Below are positions 24,469 through 31,692 of a stretch of 33,153 bases of DNA, in pieces. This stretch comes from Phycisphaerales bacterium (lineage in GTDB: Bacteria > Planctomycetota > Phycisphaerae > Phycisphaerales > UBA1924), in the NCBI GenBank assembly GCA_014379385.1, contig JACMLW010000201.1, positions 1-33,153 of the forward strand. Reading direction: 5' to 3'. The position numbers were made by a program, and so were the translations under genes. How positions within the stretch are numbered: position 1 is the first letter of the stretch; every line of letters starts with the position of its first letter. Under the pieces are notes generated by a model. That model searched no databases, was not told the origin of the DNA, and was given only the letters and a program-made list of their open reading frames with translations.

Positions 24469-27432
24469 CTACTGTGCGAGACCTTCGCGAATGTACGTGC
24501 GAACGGCCGCCGCCGTAAAAACTGTGCGCCAACTCAATCGGGACTGCTGCATAGCCTCTGCCAGAAAGGACTCGACCCCGCCCGAGTAGCCCACGCTCTG
24601 CATGTAGCTGCTGATGTCCCGATCGGGGTCGGGCAGCACCGCCTCTGTCGCCGTGGACCCGAGCTCTCCGCTTGCATTCAACCAGGATGCGTACGCGTGC
24701 GCCGCCCCCGCAACCTGAAACCAACCAGAGGCGGGCGAGACACTGAAGTAATGATTATCTGAAAACTCGTAGTTCGCAAACGACGCGAGCGGGACCGACA
24801 CCAACGACCCGCCATCGGACTGTTGAATAACATTTTCCGCTACGATGTTCGACACACCGAGCGACCCGCTAAACACGATGCCCCAGCCACTCCCCACGTG
24901 ATCCCAGTTGTTTATAGTATTACCTCGAATAGTAACGTTTTCATGCTCCTGATCGAGACGGATCGCGCCGATGTTCGACGACGACGGCATATTTGTTAGA
25001 TTGGAGATGCAGTTGTCCTCGATAACCACCCCGTCTATTCTGGCTAGATTTATCCCCCATCCCCGCGGCTGCCCGTTGATGCTCTGCGAGCCCAGAACGA
25101 CATTGCCGGCAATGACCCCGGTGGGGCGAACGGTCGGCCAGTTGACTTGGGCGTGACCCATCGATATCCCGATCGGATTGTCCAGGCACAGGTTGTCCGT
25201 CACAGTCCCGCCGGGTCGACATTGAACTCCCGTTGCGGAACCGCGCGAGACTATATTCCCCCTGACCGTGATGTTGCTACAGCTCGTATTGAGATACATA
25301 TCGTGATTGAAGATAGTTGCCTCGGCCTCCGCTATGTGCGGGTTCCATCCACACCGATCTACAATGTTTTCTTCAATCAGGAGGCCGTTGACTGTTGCCG
25401 CAAAGATTCCTTGGGAATGTGAAACGGTAGAATATGATCCGTAGATAATGCTCCGACGAAGCCGCATGTCCGTCATGCCGGCGCTGCCGCCAGTTTGAAG
25501 AACAACTCCGCCCGAGTACAGACTTATCTTGCAGTCCTCGACCAGGAAGTCGGTGCCATCCTTGTAGCGGTTGATCGCGACCGATGTACTGGCATCGCCA
25601 CCCGGGCCCGATACGAAATCGGGACTCGCCGGATCTCGTGTGTGGGCATAGAACTCAATTCCCACGATCGCAAGGTGGTCCCGCGACGAATCACCACCCA
25701 TGAGGAATATACCATGCTCGGCGCCGGTCTTCAGCAATGGCCTGCTGGTCCCGGGGCCGTAGGCCCCGACCAGCATGGGCTCAGCCGCTGAACGACCCGA
25801 TAGTTCGAAGCTACCGAGCGCTGCCCCGTTCCGCGGACCAATTCCGGTGGTCCAAACATCACCCCGCTTCAGGAGCAGCCAATCGGGATAGCGGTTCCGG
25901 AGCCGCGCATACCCCGCCGCGATTGTTCTCTTCGGCGTGTTCTCGCTGAGCCCATCGTCCGCATCATCACCCTCCGAGCTGCTCACGTACACGATCCGCG
26001 TGTCCACGCTCGGCTCGAAGTCCGTCCACCCGTCGTTAGGCTCGGCGACCACATATTCGGTCCACGCCGAGTCGCCCGCCAGGTTCCGCGCACTGATCCG
26101 GTACCGGTGCATCCCGGCGCCGGGGCTATCGAGCATCGTCACCGAGTTCGCCACCGCCGTCAGCGTCGTGATCCCGCCCCACACCTCGCCGGCCCCCTGC
26201 GTCTGCCGCTCGATGATGAACTGCGTCTCGTTGTCGGAGTTGTCCGACCACTGCACCCGAAGATCCTGCTGATTGCCCAGGTCCATCGCCGTCAGGCTGC
26301 CGGGCGCCGCCGGCGGCAGGTCCAGCACATTCACCGCTATCCACGGCGTCCACGCCGAATCGCCGTTCCCATTGACCGCGCGAACGCGGTAGTTGAAAGT
26401 CCCCGCGCCGCACTGGTCAACATACGACTCCACATTCCCGGTCACTGAGACGGCCCCGCCCGAGAACGCCGGGATCCGCTCGATCTGGAAACCCGTCTCG
26501 TTGTCCGACACGTCGTTCCACGACACCATCGCGCGCCGGTTCCCGACATCGCTCGCCATAGCGCCGGTCGGCGCCGCCGGCGGAACATTGATCGCAGGGC
26601 CTGCGATCAGCACCATCACCCACTCAGTAAACGCGGACTGGCCGCCCGGGTTGACCGCGCAAACGCGGTACCGATACTGTCCCCCACCCGTGAACTGAAT
26701 CAGCGTCTCTACCGTGGGGCCTACGCCAAACGTCGCCACCGGCGACCACCCCATGGCGGTCTCTCGCTGGCGCTCGATCATGAACCCCGTCTCGGTTGTG
26801 GAGTTGTCGTTCCAGTTCGCCCGGGCGTGCCCGTTGGTCGCATCCACAAGCGCCAAGCCCGTCGGTATCTCCGGCTCCGCCATCGTCGGTATGCCGCTCG
26901 GGTGCTCAGCTACCCAGCCTTCGCCAAGCTGCTGCGGCCCGTTCGGCGGATCGGGAACATCATCCATCATCAATCGCGGCCGCCCCACCGTCATAGGCGC
27001 GGCCGCTGGGGTCCTGCCCGATGGCTCCCCCGACGACTCGACCCGGCGGTCCCGCAGGCCCGCCGTCTGAACGACTACGCTCGATGCACGGGCGTCGACC
27101 ACCCGCGCGGTCGGCGAACTCAGAATCGGTGCCGACGAGACCATCACCTCGGCCGACCGCCGCGCCGTACCAGCGATCGCCGACGAAGGAACAGCCACCG
27201 CGCTACTCGCAGGCTCAACACTCGGAACGAGCTGTACTATCCGACGGCCGTCGGAGAGCGTCACAATCCGACGCTCGAGATTGAACTTTGCCCGATGACG
27301 TATCGAACCCTGTTGCGGGGGGGATTCGATCGAGATGGCTGTCGGGACCGCCTTACCGGACCAGGTGTCTCCAAACGCGGAGCCCCCAACGACGGTGCCA
27401 ATCAAAAGAACTAGCAGGAACCGAAAGGTCAT
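24469..27432 (-). CDS. Secreted protein with three FN3 domains and a right-handed parallel beta-helix
   Basis: 987 residues. A signal peptide (MTFRFLLVLLIGTVVGGSAFGD, cut after about residue 21), a low-complexity Ala/Ser/Val linker to about 180, three fibronectin type III domains (about 188-276, 285-369, 373-462), then from about 478 a right-handed beta-helix starting with RIVYVSSSEGDDADDG and containing repeated N-x-I/V-x-x-N turns. Such helices are found in polysaccharide lyases, epimerases and adhesins, so it may process or bind the polymer; no catalytic motif is evident. There is no PEP-CTERM tail. The ATG at 27432 is preferred for its GGGGAG site and clean signal peptide; an ATG at 27498 (AAGGAG 10 bases upstream) would add 22 residues including SRRNFF. 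Confidence 0.85.
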   Translation of the reverse strand: MTFRFLLVLLIGTVVGGSAFGDTWSGKAVPTAISIESPPQQGSIRHRAKFNLERRIVTLSDGRRIVQLVPSVEPASSAVAVPSSAIAGTARRSAEVMVSSAPILSSPTARVVDARASSVVVQTAGLRDRRVESSGEPSGRTPAAAPMTVGRPRLMMDDVPDPPNGPQQLGEGWVAEHPSGIPTMAEPEIPTGLALVDATNGHARANWNDNSTTETGFMIERQRETAMGWSPVATFGVGPTVETLIQFTGGGQYRYRVCAVNPGGQSAFTEWVMVLIAGPAINVPPAAPTGAMASDVGNRRAMVSWNDVSDNETGFQIERIPAFSGGAVSVTGNVESYVDQCGAGTFNYRVRAVNGNGDSAWTPWIAVNVLDLPPAAPGSLTAMDLGNQQDLRVQWSDNSDNETQFIIERQTQGAGEVWGGITTLTAVANSVTMLDSPGAGMHRYRISARNLAGDSAWTEYVVAEPNDGWTDFEPSVDTRIVYVSSSEGDDADDGLSENTPKRTIAAGYARLRNRYPDWLLLKRGDVWTTGIGPRNGAALGSFELSGRSAAEPMLVGAYGPGTSRPLLKTGAEHGIFLMGGDSSRDHLAIVGIEFYAHTRDPASPDFVSGPGGDASTSVAINRYKDGTDFLVEDCKISLYSGGVVLQTGGSAGMTDMRLRRSIIYGSYSTVSHSQGIFAATVNGLLIEENIVDRCGWNPHIAEAEATIFNHDMYLNTSCSNITVRGNIVSRGSATGVQCRPGGTVTDNLCLDNPIGISMGHAQVNWPTVRPTGVIAGNVVLGSQSINGQPRGWGINLARIDGVVIEDNCISNLTNMPSSSNIGAIRLDQEHENVTIRGNTINNWDHVGSGWGIVFSGSLGVSNIVAENVIQQSDGGSLVSVPLASFANYEFSDNHYFSVSPASGWFQVAGAAHAYASWLNASGELGSTATEAVLPDPDRDISSYMQSVGYSGGVESFLAEAMQQSRLSWRTVFTAAAVRTYIREGLAQ
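26047..26871 (-). repeat. Three tandem FN3 repeats within the beta-helix protein
   Basis: Each unit of about 90 residues starts with a Pro-rich linker (PEIPTGL, PPAAPTG, PPAAPGS) and shares a WNDNSTTETGFMIER-type core (also WNDVSDNETGFQIER and WSDNSDNETQFIIER) and a YRV/YRI plus SAW/SAF ending. They most likely arose by internal duplication and act as spacers or glycan-binding modules outside the cell. Confidence 0.8.
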
Positions 27433-27438
27433 CGCAGT

Positions 27439-27444
27439 CTCCCC
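27439..27444 (-). promoter_or_regulatory. Ribosome binding site of the beta-helix protein
   Basis: The minus strand reads GGGGAG, 6 bases before the ATG at 27432. It competes with AAGGAG (plus 27509-27514) placed 10 bases before the alternative ATG at 27498. The inner site gives the standard signal peptide. Confidence 0.5.
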
Positions 27445-27581
27445 AACTCGAACGGACGCCGGGAAGAAGTTTCGACGTGAAAATGACATACGTGGCATCA
27501 ATCTAGCTCTCCTTGAGCAGATTGAGCCGTCCCAGATAGCCTACCTGACCTTGATGGCACAGGAAACAGGGACGACCCGAT

Positions 27582-27610
27582 TTTATAGGGGAGACCAATT
27601 CACCCTACAA
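27582..27610 (-). promoter_or_regulatory. Candidate sigma-70-type promoter for the polysaccharide genes
   Basis: On the minus strand TTGTAG (plus 27605-27610) and TATAAA (plus 27582-27587) are separated by exactly 17 bases. The -10 matches the consensus at five of six positions, the -35 only at the TTG. It would give a 5' untranslated leader of roughly 140 bases to the ATG at 27432. Confidence 0.4.
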
Positions 27611-27664
27611 ACTATTCCCGACAGAACGTACGCACGGCAGTTGTGACCGGACCCACGGTCCGAG

Positions 27665-27699
27665 AAAAATGCAAGTGCCTAGTCGTTCGGTTCAACTAG
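27665..27699 (-). terminator. Possible attenuator: hairpin followed by a U-run
   Basis: In the minus-strand transcript CUAGUUG (plus 27693-27699) pairs with CGACUAG (plus 27679-27685), one U-G pair included, with a 7-base loop. Five U residues (plus 27665-27669) come nine bases after the stem. The stem is short and the spacing long for a standard intrinsic terminator, so termination would be weak. It lies directly behind the antiterminator gene. Confidence 0.3.
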
Positions 27700-27778
27700 T
27701 CAAGGCTCCGCCCCCGTCAACTGCACGGATGGTGCAGAGAGAGGACATTGGCTCAATTAACACTGAAACACCCTGGTT

Positions 27779-28354
27779 TCAGGTAGTCGTCAATAAAAGC
27801 GATCGATCGATTTCCAGACTCGCCGCTTTCCCCAACAAGCTCACCCGCAGAATAAGGCGGTCTCGCGGCACCGCTTGGTCAACGATCCCCCGTATTCCTC
27901 GGAACGGCCCCGACGTGACTTCAACCTCGGTCCCGCTTACCAAGCCGTCGTACGGCTCGATTCGTCCATCAAGTTCGATCGCGCGGCGGATGCCGCTGAG
28001 CTCTTCATCAAGTCGCGCCTGGTCGGCGACTTTGAGAATGCCCGCGACCCGGTCCGTCCGGTCTGCGGTGTAGGTGTCCTCAGCGCCGCCGCGTAGAAAG
28101 AGGTACCCGGGGAACAGCGGCAACTCAACGGCGCACTTGCGCCGGCCGTAATACCGCACCGCCTTGACGAGCGGCAGGAAATGCGCGATCCGGAGCGCCG
28201 AGAGGTCGGACGCGAGCGCTTTTTCTTGGCGTGGTTTGGTATGCATGACAAACCAGGTAGTCTGGGCAATCTCACGAGTTCCACCCGATCGGATCGCGAT
28301 CGCGGTATCGGGGAACTCCGGGCACAACAGGCTTTCTGGCGAAGGCGGGGACAC
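27779..28354 (-). CDS. NusG/RfaH-family transcription antitermination protein
   Basis: 191 residues. An NGN domain (about 33-125) opens with TTWFVMHTKPRQEKALASDL and contains LPLFPGYLFLRGG, both diagnostic for NusG paralogues such as RfaH and UpxY. A KOW domain follows (about 140-160, GTEVEVTSGPFRGIRGIV). Specialised paralogues bind RNA polymerase and let it read through long polysaccharide operons; being first in a 28-kb co-oriented block fits that role. I place the start at the GTG at 28354 with AGAGAG upstream; this leaves about 30 residues before the NGN domain, so the true start may be a little different (a TTG at 28375 is possible). Longer starts would overlap the addA 3' end. Confidence 0.87.
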   Translation of the reverse strand: MSPPSPESLLCPEFPDTAIAIRSGGTREIAQTTWFVMHTKPRQEKALASDLSALRIAHFLPLVKAVRYYGRRKCAVELPLFPGYLFLRGGAEDTYTADRTDRVAGILKVADQARLDEELSGIRRAIELDGRIEPYDGLVSGTEVEVTSGPFRGIRGIVDQAVPRDRLILRVSLLGKAASLEIDRSLLLTTT

Positions 28355-28464
28355 TGGGCGCTCTCTATGACTCAACTCGTGGTCGGGCTTGGTCTTAGCG
28401 TACCCGGGTGGAAGTCGAGATGACAGTTTCCACGACTGATTTGACCGGGGCTGAACGACCGCTC

Positions 28465-31400
28465 TTACAACTCGACGGCTTCTCCGGCCCGGATGAAGAC
28501 CAGGCATCCTGAGATATCGGCTTCCGCCAGGCGAAACAGTTGGGCGATCGCACGCTGATACGCCTCGACTTGCGGTCGGTATCGTTCGATCCGGCCGGCC
28601 CAAGCCTCGGCGCTCGTGGGGAGCACATCATCGGTCTTGAAGTCGATGACGTCTGCCCAAACCGGTCGCCCTTGGCGTACGCCCAGAACTACCCGGTCGA
28701 ACGCGCCCGAGACAAAGACCGGTTGGTTGGTTTCCTTCTCAACGTCGACCACCGCGAATGGCAGTTCGAGGTGGACGACGAGTTCATCGCACGGCGGGCG
28801 CGATCCTTTATAGAAGGATGGACGCAGCCGCGCAGCGCCGGGTAGGGCTCCGTACCTGCGCGCGATGGCGCTGGCACTGAGGTCGCTCGGAAGATCGAGC
28901 GACTGGGCGAGCTGGGCGAACACGGCGTCCGAGGGGGGCTCGGAACCGTTTTCAATCCAAATCACCTGTTGCAGCCAGGCATGGAGGAGCGTGCCCTGAT
29001 CGCGCGACCTCGACACGTCAAACACGTCACCCAAATTCACGCGCTCGTGGTGCAAACCGGACGGGGACTGATGTTTCAGCCGGTGAATCGCCGGGCGGGT
29101 GGCGCGGGCGAGCCGGACCGCTCGCGGAACTGGAACGGTTCTCGGACCATTGTTTGCATGCCGAAACAGGCTGGTCCAGTTTGAGCCGCCGGGCGCGTGG
29201 ATGCTGGACCAGAGCACTTCGCCGGGCTCCCCTGTGCGATCCGGAACGAGCGCTTCGCGAACGACCCAGGCGGCGCACGCCGAGCGGGTGACCACGCCCT
29301 GCGCGGTCGGCTTGGTGTGCGGCACGATCATCTCGAGCGCGTACCTTGGCCGGGTCATCGCCACGTACAACGCGCACAGGCCTTCAGTGGTCCGGCGTGC
29401 CAAGTTCGCCTGGAAGATCTCCTCGAGCCGTTCATCAAGGCAGCGCACTGCCTTGCTCGGGTACACGGTTGCCGCCACCACGCTCCCGAGCGCCGATTCC
29501 CGCTGCACGAGCACCTCACCCGGCCGGATCGCCCACGGCTGAGTGAGCTCGGGCAGGACAACCGCGTCAAACTCCAGCCCCTTGGACTTGTGAACGGTCA
29601 TCACGCGGATGAGTTCGTACCCCGGCTCCTCGAACTTGCGCAGCTCGACCATCCGAACAAAGTCGCCCGGGCGATCGCCCGGCTCCTCATCAAACTCCTG
29701 CGCCAGCTCGATGAGCTGCTCGAACCGGCCCACGCCGTGTGCATCCATGCCGGTCGCGCCATCCTCGAGCAACCGGGTGAACGTGGGGCCGTAGCCGTTC
29801 TCCATCAGGCGACGGCGGAACGCCGAGGACACGCGCAAGGCCTCCTCGCGATCGTGCGGGTTGTCGATTCGGAGCACCGGCGCGAATGGGGATGTTCCGA
29901 CGTGAAAGTACGCCGCGGAGTCGCCGGGGTGGTCGGCCAGTCGGAGCAGCGAGAGGGCGACGGCGACTGGGGCGGCGTCGGTCAGCAAGTTGCCGCCTTC
30001 TTCGCTGGCCTTGAGCCCGAGGCGCGCGAGCTCGTGGATCATGCGCGGGATCGGGGCATTGCGGCGCAGGAGCACGGCGATGGTCGCGCGCGGGGCCGCT
30101 TCCCTGATCGCGGCGACACGGAGGGCCGCGAAGCGGAGGACGCCGGCCTGACCACCCAGATCCTCCGAATCGGCTTCATCGGCCCCCGCGGCATCACCGG
30201 GGGAAGGCTCCCGCTGCTCCGGGGCGACGATGAGCGTCACCGCACCTGGCCGGCCCGTGTGGCTCGCCGCGTGCTCATCAAATCCGCTGGACCACGCGGC
30301 GGCGGACTCTCGAACAGCATCGAGCGCGCCGCTCGAGCCAAGGTCAGAAAAAACCCGATTCACAGCATCAAGGATCGCGGGCGACGACCGGTAGCTGGTG
30401 CTCAGCGGCTTTGACTGGAACTGCGGCCACTTCTCCAGCACGCCGGGCAGGAGCGCCGGCTCGGCGTCGCGCCACATGTACAGAGATTGTTTCACATCGC
30501 CCACGCACAGCACGCCGCGCTCGCCGGGGCTCTCCGAGCCGCTGAGCAGTTCGTCAAGGATCGGCTCGAGCAACCGGAACTGCCCGATCGAGGTGTCCTG
30601 GAACTCGTCGAGGAGGACGTGACGGAGCGTGGCGTCGAGCCTGAAATGGAGGTCGTCGAGCCTCCCGGGGTTGGTGAGTTGGTGGCTCAACATCAGGCGC
30701 GGCAGATCGTCGAATCTGTAGAGGCCGCGACGCTGCTTGAGCGACGTGTACGCCGCGTCGAAGCGTGCGAGCAGACCGCGGGTCGCGAGGTTTCTGCGGT
30801 GATGCTCACCGAGCACGACGGCGGTGGCGTGGTTGATCAGGGGCCGGTAGGCGTCAATGACCTCGTCACTGATCGGCGAGCTCGAGTACGTGGCCTCGCC
30901 CTGCACGAGCTTGCAGGCAACTCCGGCCTCCAGGAACTTGCCCCAATCGCTCGCTCGCGCTGCCGCAGCGCCCGCACGCAGGGCCGTCTCCCAGTTTCTA
31001 TTGGGGGTGTTCGCACGCGTGAGGGGCGCTCTGAGAGCGGAGAGTGCTTCGATCATGGGCGCGAGCTGCGCTGCATTGAGCGGCTCGGTGCATGGACGGA
31101 ACTGCTCCCACGCCTGGGGAGCACCAATAGTTTCCTGGTAAGCCTTGAGCGCCTCGGAGATCGATCGCGCGATCCGCCGATGCACCTCACGCCGGGCGTC
31201 CCCGCGATTGAGCATCCCAAGGAAGGCCACGGTTTCGGCGCGATCGGCGTGCTCGAGCGCGAGCCCGATCGCCTTGTCGCGGAGCTGGGCATCCTCCTCC
31301 TCGTCCGAGATGCGCCACCCCGGGGGCACGCCCAGCTCGAGCGCGAAACTGGTGGCGAGCCGCATGAAGAACGCATCGAGCGTCAGCACGCTCAGACGAT

Positions 31401-31692
31401 TGATCCGTCGCGCCAGAGTGGCCAGGAGCGCCCCGCACTTCTGAGCGTTCAGTTCCCGCCCGGCGTGACGGCAGAGCTCTTCGAGCTTCGCCGGGTCGCG
31501 GGAAGCCTCTGCGAGCCGGCGCAGCACGCGCTCCAGGATCTCGCCGGCGGCCTTACGCGTGAAGGTCGTTGCAAGGATCGACTCCGGTGAGATCCCGCGC
31601 GCCAAAAGTCCAATCAACCGGCTCGTGAGCTCAAAGGTCTTGCCCGTGCCCGCCGAGGCCCGCACGAGCAGATGATCCGGGTGGGGCGTCAT
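28465..31692 (-). CDS. addA: ATP-dependent helicase-nuclease, AddA-like (UvrD/RecB family)
   Basis: 1075 residues. AddA is the motor and nuclease subunit of the AddAB complex that resects double-strand breaks for RecA loading. Superfamily 1 motifs in order: Walker A VRASAGTGKTFEL with Lys18, ATTFTRKAAGEI (motif Ia), LLDEFQDTS near 361 (motif II), VMTVHKSKGLEFDAV near 698, and YVAMTRPRYALEM near 776 (motif VI). A C-terminal PD-(D/E)XK nuclease is visible: GAFDRV near 995, VIDFKTDD near 1014 and QVEAYQ further on. The ATG overlaps the upstream addB-like stop by four bases. Its stop is 110 bases before the antiterminator gene; the gap shows no clear promoter. Confidence 0.92.
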   Translation of the reverse strand: MTPHPDHLLVRASAGTGKTFELTSRLIGLLARGISPESILATTFTRKAAGEILERVLRRLAEASRDPAKLEELCRHAGRELNAQKCGALLATLARRINRLSVLTLDAFFMRLATSFALELGVPPGWRISDEEEDAQLRDKAIGLALEHADRAETVAFLGMLNRGDARREVHRRIARSISEALKAYQETIGAPQAWEQFRPCTEPLNAAQLAPMIEALSALRAPLTRANTPNRNWETALRAGAAAARASDWGKFLEAGVACKLVQGEATYSSSPISDEVIDAYRPLINHATAVVLGEHHRRNLATRGLLARFDAAYTSLKQRRGLYRFDDLPRLMLSHQLTNPGRLDDLHFRLDATLRHVLLDEFQDTSIGQFRLLEPILDELLSGSESPGERGVLCVGDVKQSLYMWRDAEPALLPGVLEKWPQFQSKPLSTSYRSSPAILDAVNRVFSDLGSSGALDAVRESAAAWSSGFDEHAASHTGRPGAVTLIVAPEQREPSPGDAAGADEADSEDLGGQAGVLRFAALRVAAIREAAPRATIAVLLRRNAPIPRMIHELARLGLKASEEGGNLLTDAAPVAVALSLLRLADHPGDSAAYFHVGTSPFAPVLRIDNPHDREEALRVSSAFRRRLMENGYGPTFTRLLEDGATGMDAHGVGRFEQLIELAQEFDEEPGDRPGDFVRMVELRKFEEPGYELIRVMTVHKSKGLEFDAVVLPELTQPWAIRPGEVLVQRESALGSVVAATVYPSKAVRCLDERLEEIFQANLARRTTEGLCALYVAMTRPRYALEMIVPHTKPTAQGVVTRSACAAWVVREALVPDRTGEPGEVLWSSIHAPGGSNWTSLFRHANNGPRTVPVPRAVRLARATRPAIHRLKHQSPSGLHHERVNLGDVFDVSRSRDQGTLLHAWLQQVIWIENGSEPPSDAVFAQLAQSLDLPSDLSASAIARRYGALPGAARLRPSFYKGSRPPCDELVVHLELPFAVVDVEKETNQPVFVSGAFDRVVLGVRQGRPVWADVIDFKTDDVLPTSAEAWAGRIERYRPQVEAYQRAIAQLFRLAEADISGCLVFIRAGEAVEL

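Larger units (their letters stand above)
27433..27778 (-). promoter_or_regulatory. 346-base leader region between the antiterminator gene and the polysaccharide genes
   Basis: This is the largest gap in the block and visibly richer in A and T than its surroundings. In transcription order it holds: a 6-base-pair hairpin overlapping the antiterminator stop (arms 27776-27781 and 27764-27769); a perfect 6-base-pair hairpin (27732-27737 with 27721-27726); a 7-base-pair hairpin (27693-27699 with 27679-27685) followed by a U-run; a -35/-10 pair; and two candidate ribosome binding sites. No protein-coding frame of convincing quality is seen. It is the natural place for a NusG-type regulator to act on transcription of the downstream genes, which is inference. 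Confidence 0.5.

Noticed and set aside
27433-27498. Twin-arginine signal in the longer N-terminus of the beta-helix protein (SRRNFF)
   Set aside because: The hydrophobic segment begins too far after the Arg pair, with charged residues between, and the shorter start has a better placed ribosome binding site.
27520-27550. ops/JUMPstart-like element in the leader
   Set aside because: Only a GGTAGG core is present on the minus strand near 27540; the full GGCGGTAGC-type element is absent, so I do not claim it.
29197-31590. Plus-strand open frames of 405 and 367 codons opposite addA
   Set aside because: They mirror the helicase gene, have Arg/Glu/Gly-rich sequence with no motif, and addA shows all its motifs in order.
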